A stretch of 53,646 nucleotides of DNA from assembly GCA_009885285.1 (NCBI GenBank), contig VFKX01000093.1:1-53646 (forward strand), read 5' to 3'. Below are positions 1 through 8,415 of this stretch, one piece after another (position 1 is the first letter of the stretch; each line of letters starts with the position of its first letter). Source of the stretch: Candidatus Falkowiibacteriota bacterium. GTDB taxonomy: Bacteria; Patescibacteriota; Patescibacteriia; Patescibacteriales; UBA12465. Made by a program: the position numbers and the translations under genes. Below the pieces are notes generated by a model that was given only the letters and a program-made list of their open reading frames with translations, was not told where the DNA came from and made no database searches.

Positions 1-539
1 TCCCAGACATGCTCCATGATCGCCTGACGTGACATGACTAGCCCCTTATGCTGTAAAAGATATTCTAATAGAGTAAATTCTTTTGCTGACAAGAATATTC
101 TTCGGCCGCGTTTTGTCACCAGAAATTTGTCAGGATCTAACTCTAAGTCATTGATTTTGAGCAGGCGGCCTTCCCATTTTTTTGGACGCCTCAGGACAGC
201 GCTTATTCTGGCTAATAATTCGGTGGTGGCAAACGGCTTGGTAAGATAATCATCGGCGCCGATATTTAACATGTCGACTTTCTCGTCAATCTCACTGTGG
301 ACCGTCAACATAATGATGGGGGTTGATAAGCCGAGCTGGCGGATATTCTTGATTACTTCTCGGCCATTCATTTTCGGCAGGTTATAATCCATTAATATCA
401 GGTCAAAGTTATTTGTCTGGGCAGCTAAGAGACCACCTTCTCCATCCTGCACTGCCTGGGCGACATATCCAGCTTCTTTGAGAGAAGGGAGTAGGGAGTT
501 TACTATGTCGACGTCATCTTCGACTAATAAGATTTTCAT
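1..539 (-). CDS. OmpR/PhoB-type response regulator, cut by left window edge
   Basis: This is a two-component transcription factor. Reading from ATG at 539, the receiver domain begins MKILLVEDD with the acidic pair D8/D9. The phosphoacceptor is D51 in LILMD, and the conserved lysine is in the motif TKPF near residue 100. The C-terminal part from about residue 120 resembles a winged-helix effector domain of the OmpR family (LSAKEFTLLEYLLQHKG). The gene continues past position 1, so the end of the DNA-binding domain is missing. No partner kinase is visible. It is transcribed divergently from the penicillin-binding protein gene across an AT-rich 180 bp gap. The family call is firm; the target genes are unknown. 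Confidence 0.9.
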   Translation of the reverse strand, partial: MKILLVEDDVDIVNSLLPSLKEAGYVAQAVQDGEGGLLAAQTNNFDLILMDYNLPKMNGREVIKNIRQLGLSTPIIMLTVHSEIDEKVDMLNIGADDYLTKPFATTELLARISAVLRRPKKWEGRLLKINDLELDPDKFLVTKRGRRIFLSAKEFTLLEYLLQHKGLVMSRQAIMEHVW

Positions 540-720
540 ATGGTTTATAACTATAGTGAATATATATTTGGCAAAACTCACTTTACTGTCATTATAGAGT
601 ATCGGTGATAAATTAAAAATAAATAAATTATAAATATTAAATAAAATATGAAATAATTAAGTAAATTTGTCCAATCTAACCTTGCCATTCCCCCCTATCC
701 AGGCTAAAATCTTAACAGCT
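540..720. other. AT-rich divergent intergenic region
   Basis: This gap separates the response regulator from the PBP2 gene and must carry both start regions. A TATAAT box can be read on the minus strand near 594-599, but no good -35 partner is seen. No hairpin, repeat or Shine-Dalgarno sequence stands out. The last 54 bases would be coding if the TTG at 667 were the start of the PBP gene. Confidence 0.4.
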
Positions 721-2811
721 ATGCGTTTTAACTTCTTCAAAAATCGCCGGAAAAGCCGCTTAATCGAGTCCTTACAGGAAACCAAAGAGGATGTCTTTTT
801 GGTTAAGGAAGGGAAATTCAACTTCGGCGACATGAAGAATTCCTGTTATCAGACCGAATGGACGGAGGAATCTTTTTTGGCTGACGCTGGCCATAAAGTC
901 ATGGTAAGCCGTTCCTTTGAATTTGCCCGCCTCCGCCTTTTTATTATCTGTGCCTGTCTGGCCCTCGTTATTATTATTGCTCGAGTTTTTTGGCTCCAGG
1001 TTAATAAATATGAATATTATAGTCTGCTGTCTGAAAATAACCGCTTACGGGCGGAAGTCGTTGAGGCCAAGCGGGGAATTATTTATACCCGTGACTTACA
1101 GCCTTTGGTCCGCAATAAAGCCAACTTCGTTTTGTATTTTAAACCCATAAATTTACCGAAAGATGAGCTGGTGCGCGACGACATGCTGCGCCGCTTAAGC
1201 CATATCATTGAGACCGGGGCCACTTCGACGAGCTTAGCAAGCCCAACGTCTGACAAAATGTCAGTCGAAGCTGATAATGCCACTTTTTATCAATTGAAGG
1301 ATGCTTTGGCAAAGGTGAAAATCGGTTCCTTAGAGTCGTACCAGCCACTATTTGTCGCCGATAATATCGAGTATGATAAGGCGATGGCGATTATTCTTGA
1401 TTTGCCGCAGTGGCCGGGCGTCTTTTTGTCTAATAAAATCAAGCGTGAGTATTTACTGGGAACTTCTTCAAGCACGCCGCTAATCTTGGGGGCGAGTAGT
1501 TTTTCCCATCTCCTGGGCTATACCGGTAAAATCAACGCGGAAGAGCTAGCCGAATTGGGTAAAGATTATTCCCCGATTGATTATATCGGCAAAATGGGTA
1601 TTGAATATTATTGGGAAAAAGAATTGAAGGGTGTGCCTGGAAAAAAGAATATTGAAGTTGACGCTCTCGGCCGTCAGAAAAAGATTATTAATGAAGAGCC
1701 GGCCCGCGATGGTTATAACCTGCAATTATCTTTAGACATGGGCTTACAGAAAAAGGCCGAGGAAGTGACAAATGCTTATTTAGAAAAAGCCGGCTTGCAT
1801 CGAGCCAGCGTTATTATTATTGATCCGCGTAATGGAGAAATACTGGCTCTAGTCAGTTTGCCAGGCTATGATAACAACGCTTTCGCCAGCGGTATCGGAC
1901 AAGAACAATATTCCGCCTTCTTAAACGACCCTAACCGGCCTTTATTTAATCGAGCGGTGAGCGGTGAGTTTCCGTCAGGGTCCACTATTAAGCCGCTCTT
2001 TGCGGCCGGTGCTTTGCAAGATAATATAATTACGGCTGCCACAACGGTTCTTAGTACTGGCGGCTTGCGTATTGGCGAATGGGTTTTTCCTGACTGGAAG
2101 GCTGGCGGTCATGGCACGGTTGATGTTAAAGACGCGCTAGCCTGGTCGGTTAACACCTTTTTTTATTATATCGGTGGCGGCTATGGTGATTTTCAGGGCT
2201 TGGGTGTCGCAGGGTTGATCAAATATTCCCACTTATTCGGGCTGGGCGAAGTAACAGGCGTCGACTTGCCCGGTGAGAAGGCTGGTTTTGTTCCGACCGT
2301 TAAATGGAAAGAAGAGGTTAAAGACGAACCTTGGTATATCGGCGACACCTATCATTTCGCTATTGGTCAGGGAGATGTTTTAGTGACCCCATTGCAGGTG
2401 GCAAATTATACGGCGGCGCTCGCTAACGGCGGTACGCTGTATGTACCTCACTTAGTAGCTAAGATATTAGAGAAAGATAACCGAGTGGTTAGGGAAGTTG
2501 CGCCGCAAATTGTGCGCCGTAATTTTATTTCTCCGGAGAATATGGAGATTGTCCGCGCCGGTATGCGCGAAACCGTGACTTTAGGCAGCGCCCGGTCAAT
2601 GGCCGCCTTGCCGGTTGAAGCGGCCGGCAAAACAGGAACCGCTCAATGGTCATCTAAGAAAGCGCCGCATGCCTGGTTTATCGGCTTTGCTCCGTATGAT
2701 AATCCGGAGGTGGCGATTACTGTGCTGGTTGAAGAGGGTGTTGAGGGCAGTGCCATTGCTGTGCCCATCGCCAAAGACATTTTGAATTGGTATTATAGTG
2801 GGAGGAAATAA
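721..2811 (+). CDS. mrdA: penicillin-binding protein 2-like transpeptidase
   Basis: This is a class B penicillin-binding protein, a membrane-anchored D,D-transpeptidase that crosslinks peptidoglycan, most like the PBP2/MrdA elongation type. From ATG 721 the product is 696 residues. After a basic cytoplasmic segment there is one membrane helix at about residues 70-92 (LRLFIICACLALVIIIARVF), then a dimerisation/pedestal region and the transpeptidase domain. Catalytic motifs are complete: SxxK as STIK (about 421-424), SxN as SVN (about 476) and KTG as KTGTAQW (about 637). The reading frame is open upstream to a TTG at 667, giving 714 residues. ATG was preferred because neither start has a Shine-Dalgarno. 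Its sequence does not show whether rodA is nearby. Confidence 0.88.
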   Translation: MRFNFFKNRRKSRLIESLQETKEDVFLVKEGKFNFGDMKNSCYQTEWTEESFLADAGHKVMVSRSFEFARLRLFIICACLALVIIIARVFWLQVNKYEYYSLLSENNRLRAEVVEAKRGIIYTRDLQPLVRNKANFVLYFKPINLPKDELVRDDMLRRLSHIIETGATSTSLASPTSDKMSVEADNATFYQLKDALAKVKIGSLESYQPLFVADNIEYDKAMAIILDLPQWPGVFLSNKIKREYLLGTSSSTPLILGASSFSHLLGYTGKINAEELAELGKDYSPIDYIGKMGIEYYWEKELKGVPGKKNIEVDALGRQKKIINEEPARDGYNLQLSLDMGLQKKAEEVTNAYLEKAGLHRASVIIIDPRNGEILALVSLPGYDNNAFASGIGQEQYSAFLNDPNRPLFNRAVSGEFPSGSTIKPLFAAGALQDNIITAATTVLSTGGLRIGEWVFPDWKAGGHGTVDVKDALAWSVNTFFYYIGGGYGDFQGLGVAGLIKYSHLFGLGEVTGVDLPGEKAGFVPTVKWKEEVKDEPWYIGDTYHFAIGQGDVLVTPLQVANYTAALANGGTLYVPHLVAKILEKDNRVVREVAPQIVRRNFISPENMEIVRAGMRETVTLGSARSMAALPVEAAGKTGTAQWSSKKAPHAWFIGFAPYDNPEVAITVLVEEGVEGSAIAVPIAKDILNWYYSGRK

Positions 2812-2827
2812 ATAAACTTTATAATAT

Positions 2828-3325
2828 ATGCATATCCCTTTAGTTATTCATTTATCCATCCATTTTATCTTGGCAGTTCTGGCCGGATTTTTAGTCGGCA
2901 AACATTATCATAAGATTAATGTTGGTGTAATCGCCGGTATTATGGGCGGATTCCTGATTGATCTGGACCACGTCTTGGAATATTTTTTTACTTTCGGGCT
3001 CCGCTTCAATTTCACGTATTTTTTTCAGGGACGCCAATTCTTGCTCAGTAACCGCACTCTCTCAATTTTTCATGCTTGGGAATATATTCCGGTTATGATA
3101 ATCATTATTTACATATTCCGTCGTCGCCAGACTCTTAAGGTTTTCCTAATGGCCCTGACCTTGGGAGCGACTGTTCATTTAATCTCCGACTGCTTCTTGA
3201 ATAATTATCCAGCCAGGAATTACTCCATTATTTACCGGGCCTCAAAAGGCTTTAACTCTTCCTTAATGCTGGACGCGGACCAATTACGTTTTAATAACCA
3301 GTTGAAACAAGACTTGGGTATTTAG
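2828..3325 (+). CDS. YdjM/DUF457-like membrane protein
   Basis: This 165-residue protein has about four hydrophobic helices (about residues 7-25, 31-50, 85-100 and 104-122). Polar residues of the kind seen in the YdjM/DUF457 'membrane-bound metal-dependent hydrolase' group are present: DLDH near residue 46, HAWEY near 82 and HLISD near 120. These His and Asp positions could bind a metal, but no activity is established for the family. It starts 16 bp after the PBP2 gene and is probably cotranscribed. A TATAAT lies only 2-3 bp before the ATG, too close to be its own -10 box. The family match is by motif pattern only. Confidence 0.55.
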   Translation: MHIPLVIHLSIHFILAVLAGFLVGKHYHKINVGVIAGIMGGFLIDLDHVLEYFFTFGLRFNFTYFFQGRQFLLSNRTLSIFHAWEYIPVMIIIIYIFRRRQTLKVFLMALTLGATVHLISDCFLNNYPARNYSIIYRASKGFNSSLMLDADQLRFNNQLKQDLGI

Positions 3326-3360
3326 TCGCGGACCGGCCATATTTATCGATTTTTTTGTAA

Positions 3361-3387
3361 TTAGCACTCTCTTGACTTGAGTGCTAA
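3361..3387 (+). promoter_or_regulatory. CIRCE operator (HrcA binding site)
   Basis: The sequence is TTAGCACTC, nine bases, GAGTGCTAA. This is a perfect match to the CIRCE consensus, the inverted repeat bound by the heat-shock repressor HrcA. It lies just upstream of hrcA and its spacer contains the -35 box of the promoter, so repressor binding would block RNA polymerase. HrcA therefore probably controls itself and the downstream chaperone genes. Confidence 0.97.
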
Positions 3388-3400
3388 TTTTGTTTATAAT
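3372..3400 (+). promoter_or_regulatory. sigma70 promoter of the heat-shock cluster
   Basis: TTGACT at 3372-3377 and TATAAT at 3395-3400 are separated by exactly 17 bp. The expected transcription start (about 3407) is only 2 nt before the hrcA ATG at 3409, so the mRNA would be leaderless or nearly so. The -35 box overlaps the CIRCE operator. Confidence 0.85.
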
Positions 3401-3408
3401 GGGTTTAT

Positions 3409-4101
3409 ATGATTTCCGACCGTAAAAAATTTATTCTAGACACGATTATCCAGGAATATGTGAAAACCGCGACGCCGGTTTCTTCTGGCGCGCTGGTCGA
3501 AAAATATAATTTGGATATCTCTCCGGCGACGGTCAGGAATGAAATGATGGAACTCGAAGATGAGGGCTATATCTATCAGCCGCATACCTCTTCTGGACGT
3601 ATTCCGACTGAGGCGGCCTATGAATTATTTATCGCTGGCCTAAGGGACGCAAAAAAAAAGAAGGGGCTGCGCGATTCCGAAGATAAACTTTTAGAAAAGA
3701 TTTTCGGAGACGACGAGGTTGCTCGTAAACTGACTGCCAAAACTATTGCCGAATTATCGAGCGCCGCCGTCTTCTGGGCCTTCCATAAGAACGATTTGTA
3801 TTATACCGGACTGAGCAATCTCTTTTCCCAGCCGGAGTTCCGCCAAGTGAACGCTGTCTGCGATGTCTCCGGAATCATAGATAGACTGGAAGAGATAATT
3901 GACGAAATCTTTGAAAATTTAGAGGACGGGGAACAAGTTTTGATCGGTTCTAAAAATCCCTTTGGAAACTTTCTCAGTGCTGTCGTCGTTAAGTATAAGC
4001 ATAATAATCAGAGCGGCGTCTTAGGCATTCTCGGACCGATGCGCATGGACTATGAAAAGAACCTGGCTCTGGCGGAATTTATTAAAAAGAAATTTGCATA
4101 A
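3409..4101 (+). CDS. hrcA: heat-inducible transcription repressor HrcA (short form)
   Basis: HrcA represses chaperone operons by binding CIRCE, and its folding depends on GroEL in model bacteria. The N-terminal winged helix is typical: a start MISDRKKFIL, then ATPVSSGALVEKYNLDISPATVRNEM, then a wing ending in HTSSGRIPTEAAY. The product is 230 residues against about 340 for usual HrcA. The central part is reduced, and the C-terminal part ends with the family-like GILGPMRMDYEKNLALAEFI. A perfect CIRCE sits immediately upstream, which supports autoregulation. The start is fixed by the promoter, with the ATG 8 nt after the -10 box. grpE follows after 5 nt. Confidence 0.93.
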   Translation: MISDRKKFILDTIIQEYVKTATPVSSGALVEKYNLDISPATVRNEMMELEDEGYIYQPHTSSGRIPTEAAYELFIAGLRDAKKKKGLRDSEDKLLEKIFGDDEVARKLTAKTIAELSSAAVFWAFHKNDLYYTGLSNLFSQPEFRQVNAVCDVSGIIDRLEEIIDEIFENLEDGEQVLIGSKNPFGNFLSAVVVKYKHNNQSGVLGILGPMRMDYEKNLALAEFIKKKFA

Positions 4102-4106
4102 ACATT

Positions 4107-4727
4107 ATGAGTGAAGAAATAAAAAAAGGCGTCTATCACCATTATAAGGGCAATGAGTACCGCATCTTAAATGAAGCTAAAGATTCTGAGTCTCAAGCTG
4201 ACTTGGTCGTATATCAAGATATCTCTGACGAGCATAAAATTTGGACTCGCTCAAAAGAAGCATTCATTGAGGAGGTTGAGGTAGAGGGTAATAAGCAGCC
4301 GCGCTTTGAATTTATCCGTGATGAAGAGATTGAAAGCGGCGAACAAAAATACCTGCGCGCTTTAGCGGACTATCAGAACCTTTTAAAAACTACCGCCAAA
4401 GATAGGGAAGATTTTGTAAAATACGCTATCTCTGATTTCTTGCAAGATCTCTTGCCGATTTATGATCATTTAAAAATGTCTATTGCCGGCCTAAGCGAAG
4501 CAGAAGCGAAGAACCCCTGGGCGGTCGGCGTCGGTTATGTCTTAAAGCAATTTAAGGATTTATTGGAAGCAAAAGGCGTAGAAGAAATAAAAACAGTGGG
4601 CGAGCCGTTTGACCATGATTTAATGGAAGCGCTCGATGGCCAAGGCGATATTGTCAAACAGGAAATTGCTTCCGGTTACAAGCTTCGAGGCAAGGTTATT
4701 CGGCCAGCCAAAGTTATTGTCGGTTAA
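4107..4727 (+). CDS. grpE: GrpE nucleotide exchange factor with N-terminal DUF1653 domain
   Basis: GrpE releases ADP from DnaK. In this 206-residue protein residues 76-206 carry the GrpE pattern: a helical segment (YLRALADYQNLLK), a hydrophobic four-helix part, and the beta domain signature GEPFDHDLMEALDG near 165-178. Residues 5-70 look different. KKGVYHHYKGNEYRIL, LVVYQD, IWTRSKEAF and KQPRFEFI match the DUF1653 family, normally a free-standing protein of about 70 residues. The usual GrpE acidic tail is replaced by this domain. It follows hrcA by 5 nt, so it is in the CIRCE-controlled operon. GrpE identity is firm and the DUF1653 assignment is by recalled pattern. Confidence 0.87.
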   Translation: MSEEIKKGVYHHYKGNEYRILNEAKDSESQADLVVYQDISDEHKIWTRSKEAFIEEVEVEGNKQPRFEFIRDEEIESGEQKYLRALADYQNLLKTTAKDREDFVKYAISDFLQDLLPIYDHLKMSIAGLSEAEAKNPWAVGVGYVLKQFKDLLEAKGVEEIKTVGEPFDHDLMEALDGQGDIVKQEIASGYKLRGKVIRPAKVIVG

Positions 4728-4795
4728 AATCATTAATTTTTCCTCTTGTCTTTACTTGGTTATTATCAAGTTTTACCAGAGGATATCTATAATTT

Positions 4796-5227
4796 ATGTC
4801 ACTAATCAAATGGACGCCATTCTTCTCCGAGTTTGATGACATGGAGAAAGTAATGTCAGATATGACACCGGCCGTACGCGGTAATCAATTCGGGTTTACG
4901 CCAGCCATCGACATGTATGAAGACAAGGACAATGTCGTGGTGGAAACCCAGCTGGGCGGTATTGATCCGGAGAAAGTCGACATCTCCATTGAGAATAACG
5001 TCCTGACTATTAAAGGGGAGAGTGAGAAGAAGAGTGAGGTTGAGGATAAAAACTATTATCGCAAAGAGATCCGCCGTGGTTCTTTCTTTAGATCAATCCC
5101 GTTGCCGACGAAAGTCGACGGCGATATGGCGGTGGCGGTCAACGACGAGGGCATGCTCAAGGTGACTATTCCTAAGGCTCCGGAAATTAAGCCTAAGACC
5201 ATTAAGATATTCGCTAAGCAGAAATAA
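4796..5227 (+). CDS. Hsp20/alpha-crystallin small heat-shock protein
   Basis: Small heat-shock proteins form oligomers that hold unfolding proteins for refolding by DnaK. The 143-residue product has a short N-terminal arm and a full alpha-crystallin domain at about residues 40-135. Family marks include FTPAIDMYEDKDNVVVE, the segment NNVLTIKGE, YYRKEIRRGSFFRSIPLP and GMLKVTIPK. A C-terminal IxI-like tail (IKIF) is present. It lies between grpE and dnaK, which is unusual but functionally sensible. A 68 bp gap upstream includes TATAAT at 4788-4793, 2 bp before the ATG. If that box were used, transcription would begin inside the gene, so readthrough from hrcA is more likely. Confidence 0.92.
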   Translation: MSLIKWTPFFSEFDDMEKVMSDMTPAVRGNQFGFTPAIDMYEDKDNVVVETQLGGIDPEKVDISIENNVLTIKGESEKKSEVEDKNYYRKEIRRGSFFRSIPLPTKVDGDMAVAVNDEGMLKVTIPKAPEIKPKTIKIFAKQK

Positions 5228-5230
5228 TTG

Positions 5231-5272
5231 TTACCTGAGACTAGCCCTGATACAGTGCTAGGGATGAGGTAA
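5231..5272. other. imperfect inverted repeat before dnaK
   Basis: TTACCT (5231-5236) pairs with AGGTAA (5267-5272), and inside it CTAGC (5241-5245) pairs with GCTAG (5257-5261). No U-tract follows, so it is not a classical terminator. It could be an RNA processing or stability element between hsp20 and dnaK. It does not match CIRCE. Confidence 0.45.
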
Positions 5273-5313
5273 TAATTTAAATTTATAATCATTTATTAAG
5301 TTAAAAAAATCAT

Positions 5314-7227
5314 ATGTCAAAAATTCTAGGAATCGATCAGGGAACGACCAATTGCGCCATGGCGATCATGGAAGGCGGCGCTCCGAAGATCTTGGAGAAC
5401 ATCGAAGGCAATCGCACGACTCCGTCGATCATCGCGATGTCAAAAAACAACGAACGCATTGTCGGCCAGTCCGCTAAGCGTCAAGCTGTTATTAATCCAG
5501 AGAACACTGTTTACGCCGTGAAGCGTTTAATCGGCCGTCATTTTTCTGAAGACGAAGTGCAGCGTGATTTAAAGACTGTGCCATATAAGATCGTGCAGTC
5601 CGGAGAAGGTGTGAAGGTAAAAATGGGAGATAAAGATTATTCTCCTGAGGAAATTTCTGCCATGATCCTGACTAAGCTTAAGGCTGACGCTGAAGCAAAG
5701 ACTGGTGAGAAGATTACCGAGGCCATCATTACGGTGCCTGCCTATTTTAATGATGCGCAGCGCCAGGCCACTAAGGATGCTGGTACGATTGCCGGTCTCG
5801 ACGTGAAGCGTATTATTAATGAGCCGACCGCGGCTGCCTTAGCTTATGGCTTTGATAAAAAGCAGGGCCAGAAGATTGTCGTTTATGATTTAGGCGGCGG
5901 CACTTTCGATGTTTCCGTACTGGATATTTCCGCTGATACGGTTGAAGTAAAAGCCACTAACGGTGATACTCATTTGGGCGGCGAAGATTTTGACCAGCGC
6001 ATTATTAACTGGATTATTGAAGAATTTAAGAAAGACCAGGGCATCGATTTATCTAAGGATACTTTGGCTTTGCAACGCATTAAGGAGTCTGCCGAAAAAG
6101 CCAAGATTGAATTATCAACCGCTCAAGAAACTGAAATCAATCAGCCCTTTATTACCACTGATGCTAACGGTCCGAAACATTTAGTGATGAAAATATCCCG
6201 CGCCAAGTTAGAATCTTTAGTGATGGATCTTGTTGAAAAAACTATTGAGCCATGCAAAAAGGCCTTGGCTGATTCCGGTTTTCAATTAAACGAAATTAAT
6301 GAAGTCGTGATGGTTGGCGGCATGACCCGTATGCCTTTAGTGCTACAGAAGGTTAAGGAGTTCTTCGGTAAAGAGCCAAACTTAAGCGTTAACCCTGACG
6401 AAGTAGTGGCTTTAGGCGCCGCGGTTCAGGCCGGTGTTTTACAAGGCGACGTCAAAGATGTCTTATTACTTGACGTTACCCCGTTGACTTTAGGCATCGA
6501 AACTTTAGGCGGTGTGGCTACTCCGCTGATTGAAAGAAATACTACTATCCCTACTTCTAAGTCCCAGGTTTTCTCGACAGCCGCTGATGGTCAAACTGCT
6601 GTAGAAATTCATATCGTCCAAGGCGAACGCCCGATGGCGAGCGATAATAAGACTTTAGGCCACTTCACTTTAGACGGTATTCCGTCTGCTCCGCGCGGAG
6701 TTCCGCAGGTTGAAGTTAAATTTGATTTAGATGCTAACGGTATTTTAAATGTTTCTGCAACGGACAAGGCAACCGGCAAACAGCAGAAAATTACCATTAC
6801 CGCTTCTTCCGGCTTATCTAAAGAAGAAATCGAGAAAATGAAGAAGGAGGCAGAAATGCATTCTGAAGAGGATAAGAAAAAGAAGGAAGAAGTAGAAATC
6901 AAGAATCAGGCTGATGCCGTCGGTTTCACTATGGAAAAGATGATCAAGGAATCCGGCGACAAGATGAAGCCAGAGGATAAGAAAGAACTGGAAGATAAGA
7001 ATGCTGAACTGAAGGCCGCTAAAGATTCCGGTAATCTTGATGACATGAAAAAGAAGATGGAGGAAATTAACACCATCGCGCAGCGCATCGGTGCCGCTAT
7101 GTATCAGCAACCGGGGGCCGGTGCTCCAGGAGCCGAACAGGCTAGCACTACTGAGGCCGGGGCTGAAGCTGGCGAAGCCAAGAAGGACGAAAATGTAGTT
7201 GAAGGAGAGGTTGAAGAAAAGAAATAA
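5314..7227 (+). CDS. dnaK: chaperone DnaK (Hsp70)
   Basis: DnaK binds exposed hydrophobic peptides in an ATP-driven cycle with DnaJ and GrpE. The 637-residue product is full length. The nucleotide-binding domain shows phosphate-1 loop [14 protein letters not shown] (residues 5-18), phosphate-2 loop [15 protein letters not shown] near 195 and the adenosine motif [12 protein letters not shown] near 336. The substrate domain has [17 protein letters not shown], and a charged helical lid and tail follow. The loop reads GIDQGTTNC where most homologues have GIDLGTTNS. It lies 86 bp after hsp20 and 76 bp before dnaJ. The start is given by the conserved MSKILGID. Confidence 0.98.
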   Translation: MSKILGIDQGTTNCAMAIMEGGAPKILENIEGNRTTPSIIAMSKNNERIVGQSAKRQAVINPENTVYAVKRLIGRHFSEDEVQRDLKTVPYKIVQSGEGVKVKMGDKDYSPEEISAMILTKLKADAEAKTGEKITEAIITVPAYFNDAQRQATKDAGTIAGLDVKRIINEPTAAALAYGFDKKQGQKIVVYDLGGGTFDVSVLDISADTVEVKATNGDTHLGGEDFDQRIINWIIEEFKKDQGIDLSKDTLALQRIKESAEKAKIELSTAQETEINQPFITTDANGPKHLVMKISRAKLESLVMDLVEKTIEPCKKALADSGFQLNEINEVVMVGGMTRMPLVLQKVKEFFGKEPNLSVNPDEVVALGAAVQAGVLQGDVKDVLLLDVTPLTLGIETLGGVATPLIERNTTIPTSKSQVFSTAADGQTAVEIHIVQGERPMASDNKTLGHFTLDGIPSAPRGVPQVEVKFDLDANGILNVSATDKATGKQQKITITASSGLSKEEIEKMKKEAEMHSEEDKKKKEEVEIKNQADAVGFTMEKMIKESGDKMKPEDKKELEDKNAELKAAKDSGNLDDMKKKMEEINTIAQRIGAAMYQQPGAGAPGAEQASTTEAGAEAGEAKKDENVVEGEVEEKK

Positions 7228-7241
7228 TTTAACTCTTATAG

Positions 7242-7282
7242 ATCGCCTCTTCATTTATCCGCCTACCGGCGAAAGGGGCGAT
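7242..7282. terminator. nested hairpin between dnaK and dnaJ, possible attenuator
   Basis: ATCGCCTC (7242-7249) pairs with GGGGCGAT (7275-7282), and inside it CGCC TACC GGCG (7260-7271) forms a smaller stem. Only TTTGTT follows, so termination would be partial. This would reduce dnaJ expression relative to dnaK or mark an mRNA processing point. Confidence 0.45.
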
Positions 7283-7303
7283 TTGTTAAGAATTAAATAA
7301 ACT

Positions 7304-8392
7304 ATGTCCAAAGACTATTACAATATCTTAGGCGTCGATAAGAGCGCCTCTCAAGATGAGATTAAAACGGCTTTTCGTAAGAAAGCTCATGAACACCATC
7401 CCGATAAAGGCGGTGATGCTGAAAAATTCAAAGAACTGAATGAAGCGAATCAGGTGCTTGGTAATCCTGACAAACGGAAACAGTATGATCAATTTGGCTC
7501 TGCTTACCAAAACGGTCAAGCGGGCGGTGCCGGCGGCTATGGTGCTGGTTATGGCGGCTTTCAGGGCGGTGGCCAGGGTTTTGATTTTGAAGACTTGGGA
7601 GAAATGTTTGGTGGTTTCGGAGATATCTTCGGTTTTGGTGGTAATAGCAGTCGCGGTGGATCTAGAAAACAATCTCGCGGCCGTGATTTAGAAATGAAAA
7701 TTAATTTAGAATTTTTGGAAGCGGCTTTTGGTTTGGAGAAGGAAATCAGCTTTTCTAAAAATGTCACCTGTAATCATTGCAAGGGTAATGGCGCTGAACC
7801 GGGTGCTAAAGTTGATACTTGCACGACCTGTCACGGCTCGGGTCAAGTTAGCCGCATTCAGCGAACTATTCTTGGTAATATTCAGACGCAATCACCTTGC
7901 CAGTCTTGCAGTGGCGAAGGAAAAATATATTCCAAGAAATGCACGAAGTGCGAGGGCAGTGGCGTGAGTCATGAGCATGTCAGCTTCAAGGTTAAGATCC
8001 CGGCCGGAATTAATAACGGGGAATCAATTAGGTTATCCGGGCAAGGCGAAGCTGGCGAAAAGGGTGCTCCGGCTGGCGACCTGTTCTTACGGGTCAGCGT
8101 TAAGGACCATAAGAAATTTATCCGTGAGGGGTATGACATCAGGACTGAAGAAACCATCAGTATCAAGCAAGCCATTCTGGGTGATAAGATCTCTGTCGAT
8201 ACCATTCATGGCGAGTTTAACCTGAAGATTCCGGAAGGAACGCAGTCTGGTACTGTCTTCAAACTCAAGGAGAAGGGGGTTACTAAATTGAATAACCGCG
8301 GTATCGGCGACCAATATATCCGGGTCGTGGTAGAGATTCCTAAAGGCTTGAATAAGAAAAAAGCGCAGCTCTTGGCGGAATTGGATATCTAA
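7304..8392 (+). CDS. dnaJ: chaperone DnaJ (Hsp40, type I)
   Basis: DnaJ stimulates DnaK ATPase activity and delivers substrates. The 362-residue product has all type I parts in order. The J domain (about 4-66) carries the HPD triad in HHPDKGG. A Gly/Phe-rich region spans about 70-115. The zinc region has four CxxCxGxG modules ([32 protein letters not shown]). The C-terminal substrate domains follow, with the [15 protein letters not shown] segment. It follows dnaK, completing the canonical set. The start matches the family [11 protein letters not shown]. Confidence 0.97.
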   Translation: MSKDYYNILGVDKSASQDEIKTAFRKKAHEHHPDKGGDAEKFKELNEANQVLGNPDKRKQYDQFGSAYQNGQAGGAGGYGAGYGGFQGGGQGFDFEDLGEMFGGFGDIFGFGGNSSRGGSRKQSRGRDLEMKINLEFLEAAFGLEKEISFSKNVTCNHCKGNGAEPGAKVDTCTTCHGSGQVSRIQRTILGNIQTQSPCQSCSGEGKIYSKKCTKCEGSGVSHEHVSFKVKIPAGINNGESIRLSGQGEAGEKGAPAGDLFLRVSVKDHKKFIREGYDIRTEETISIKQAILGDKISVDTIHGEFNLKIPEGTQSGTVFKLKEKGVTKLNNRGIGDQYIRVVVEIPKGLNKKKAQLLAELDI

Positions 8393-8415
8393 TCACAATT
8401 TGCTAAAATATACCT

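Noticed and set aside
34-249. 71-residue plus-strand open frame
   Set aside because: It is antisense to the response regulator, which has clear receiver and effector motifs.
4788-4793. TATAAT directly before the hsp20 ATG as a promoter
   Set aside because: Only 2 bp separate it from the ATG, so transcription would start inside the gene, and no good -35 lies at 16-18 bp.
5231-5272. second CIRCE before dnaK
   Set aside because: The inverted repeat does not match TTAGCACTC-N9-GAGTGCTAA in either arm.
6814-7254. 146-residue minus-strand open frame rich in Leu, Phe and Ser
   Set aside because: It is the complement of the Lys/Glu-rich C-terminal part of dnaK; the plus-strand gene explains the open frame.
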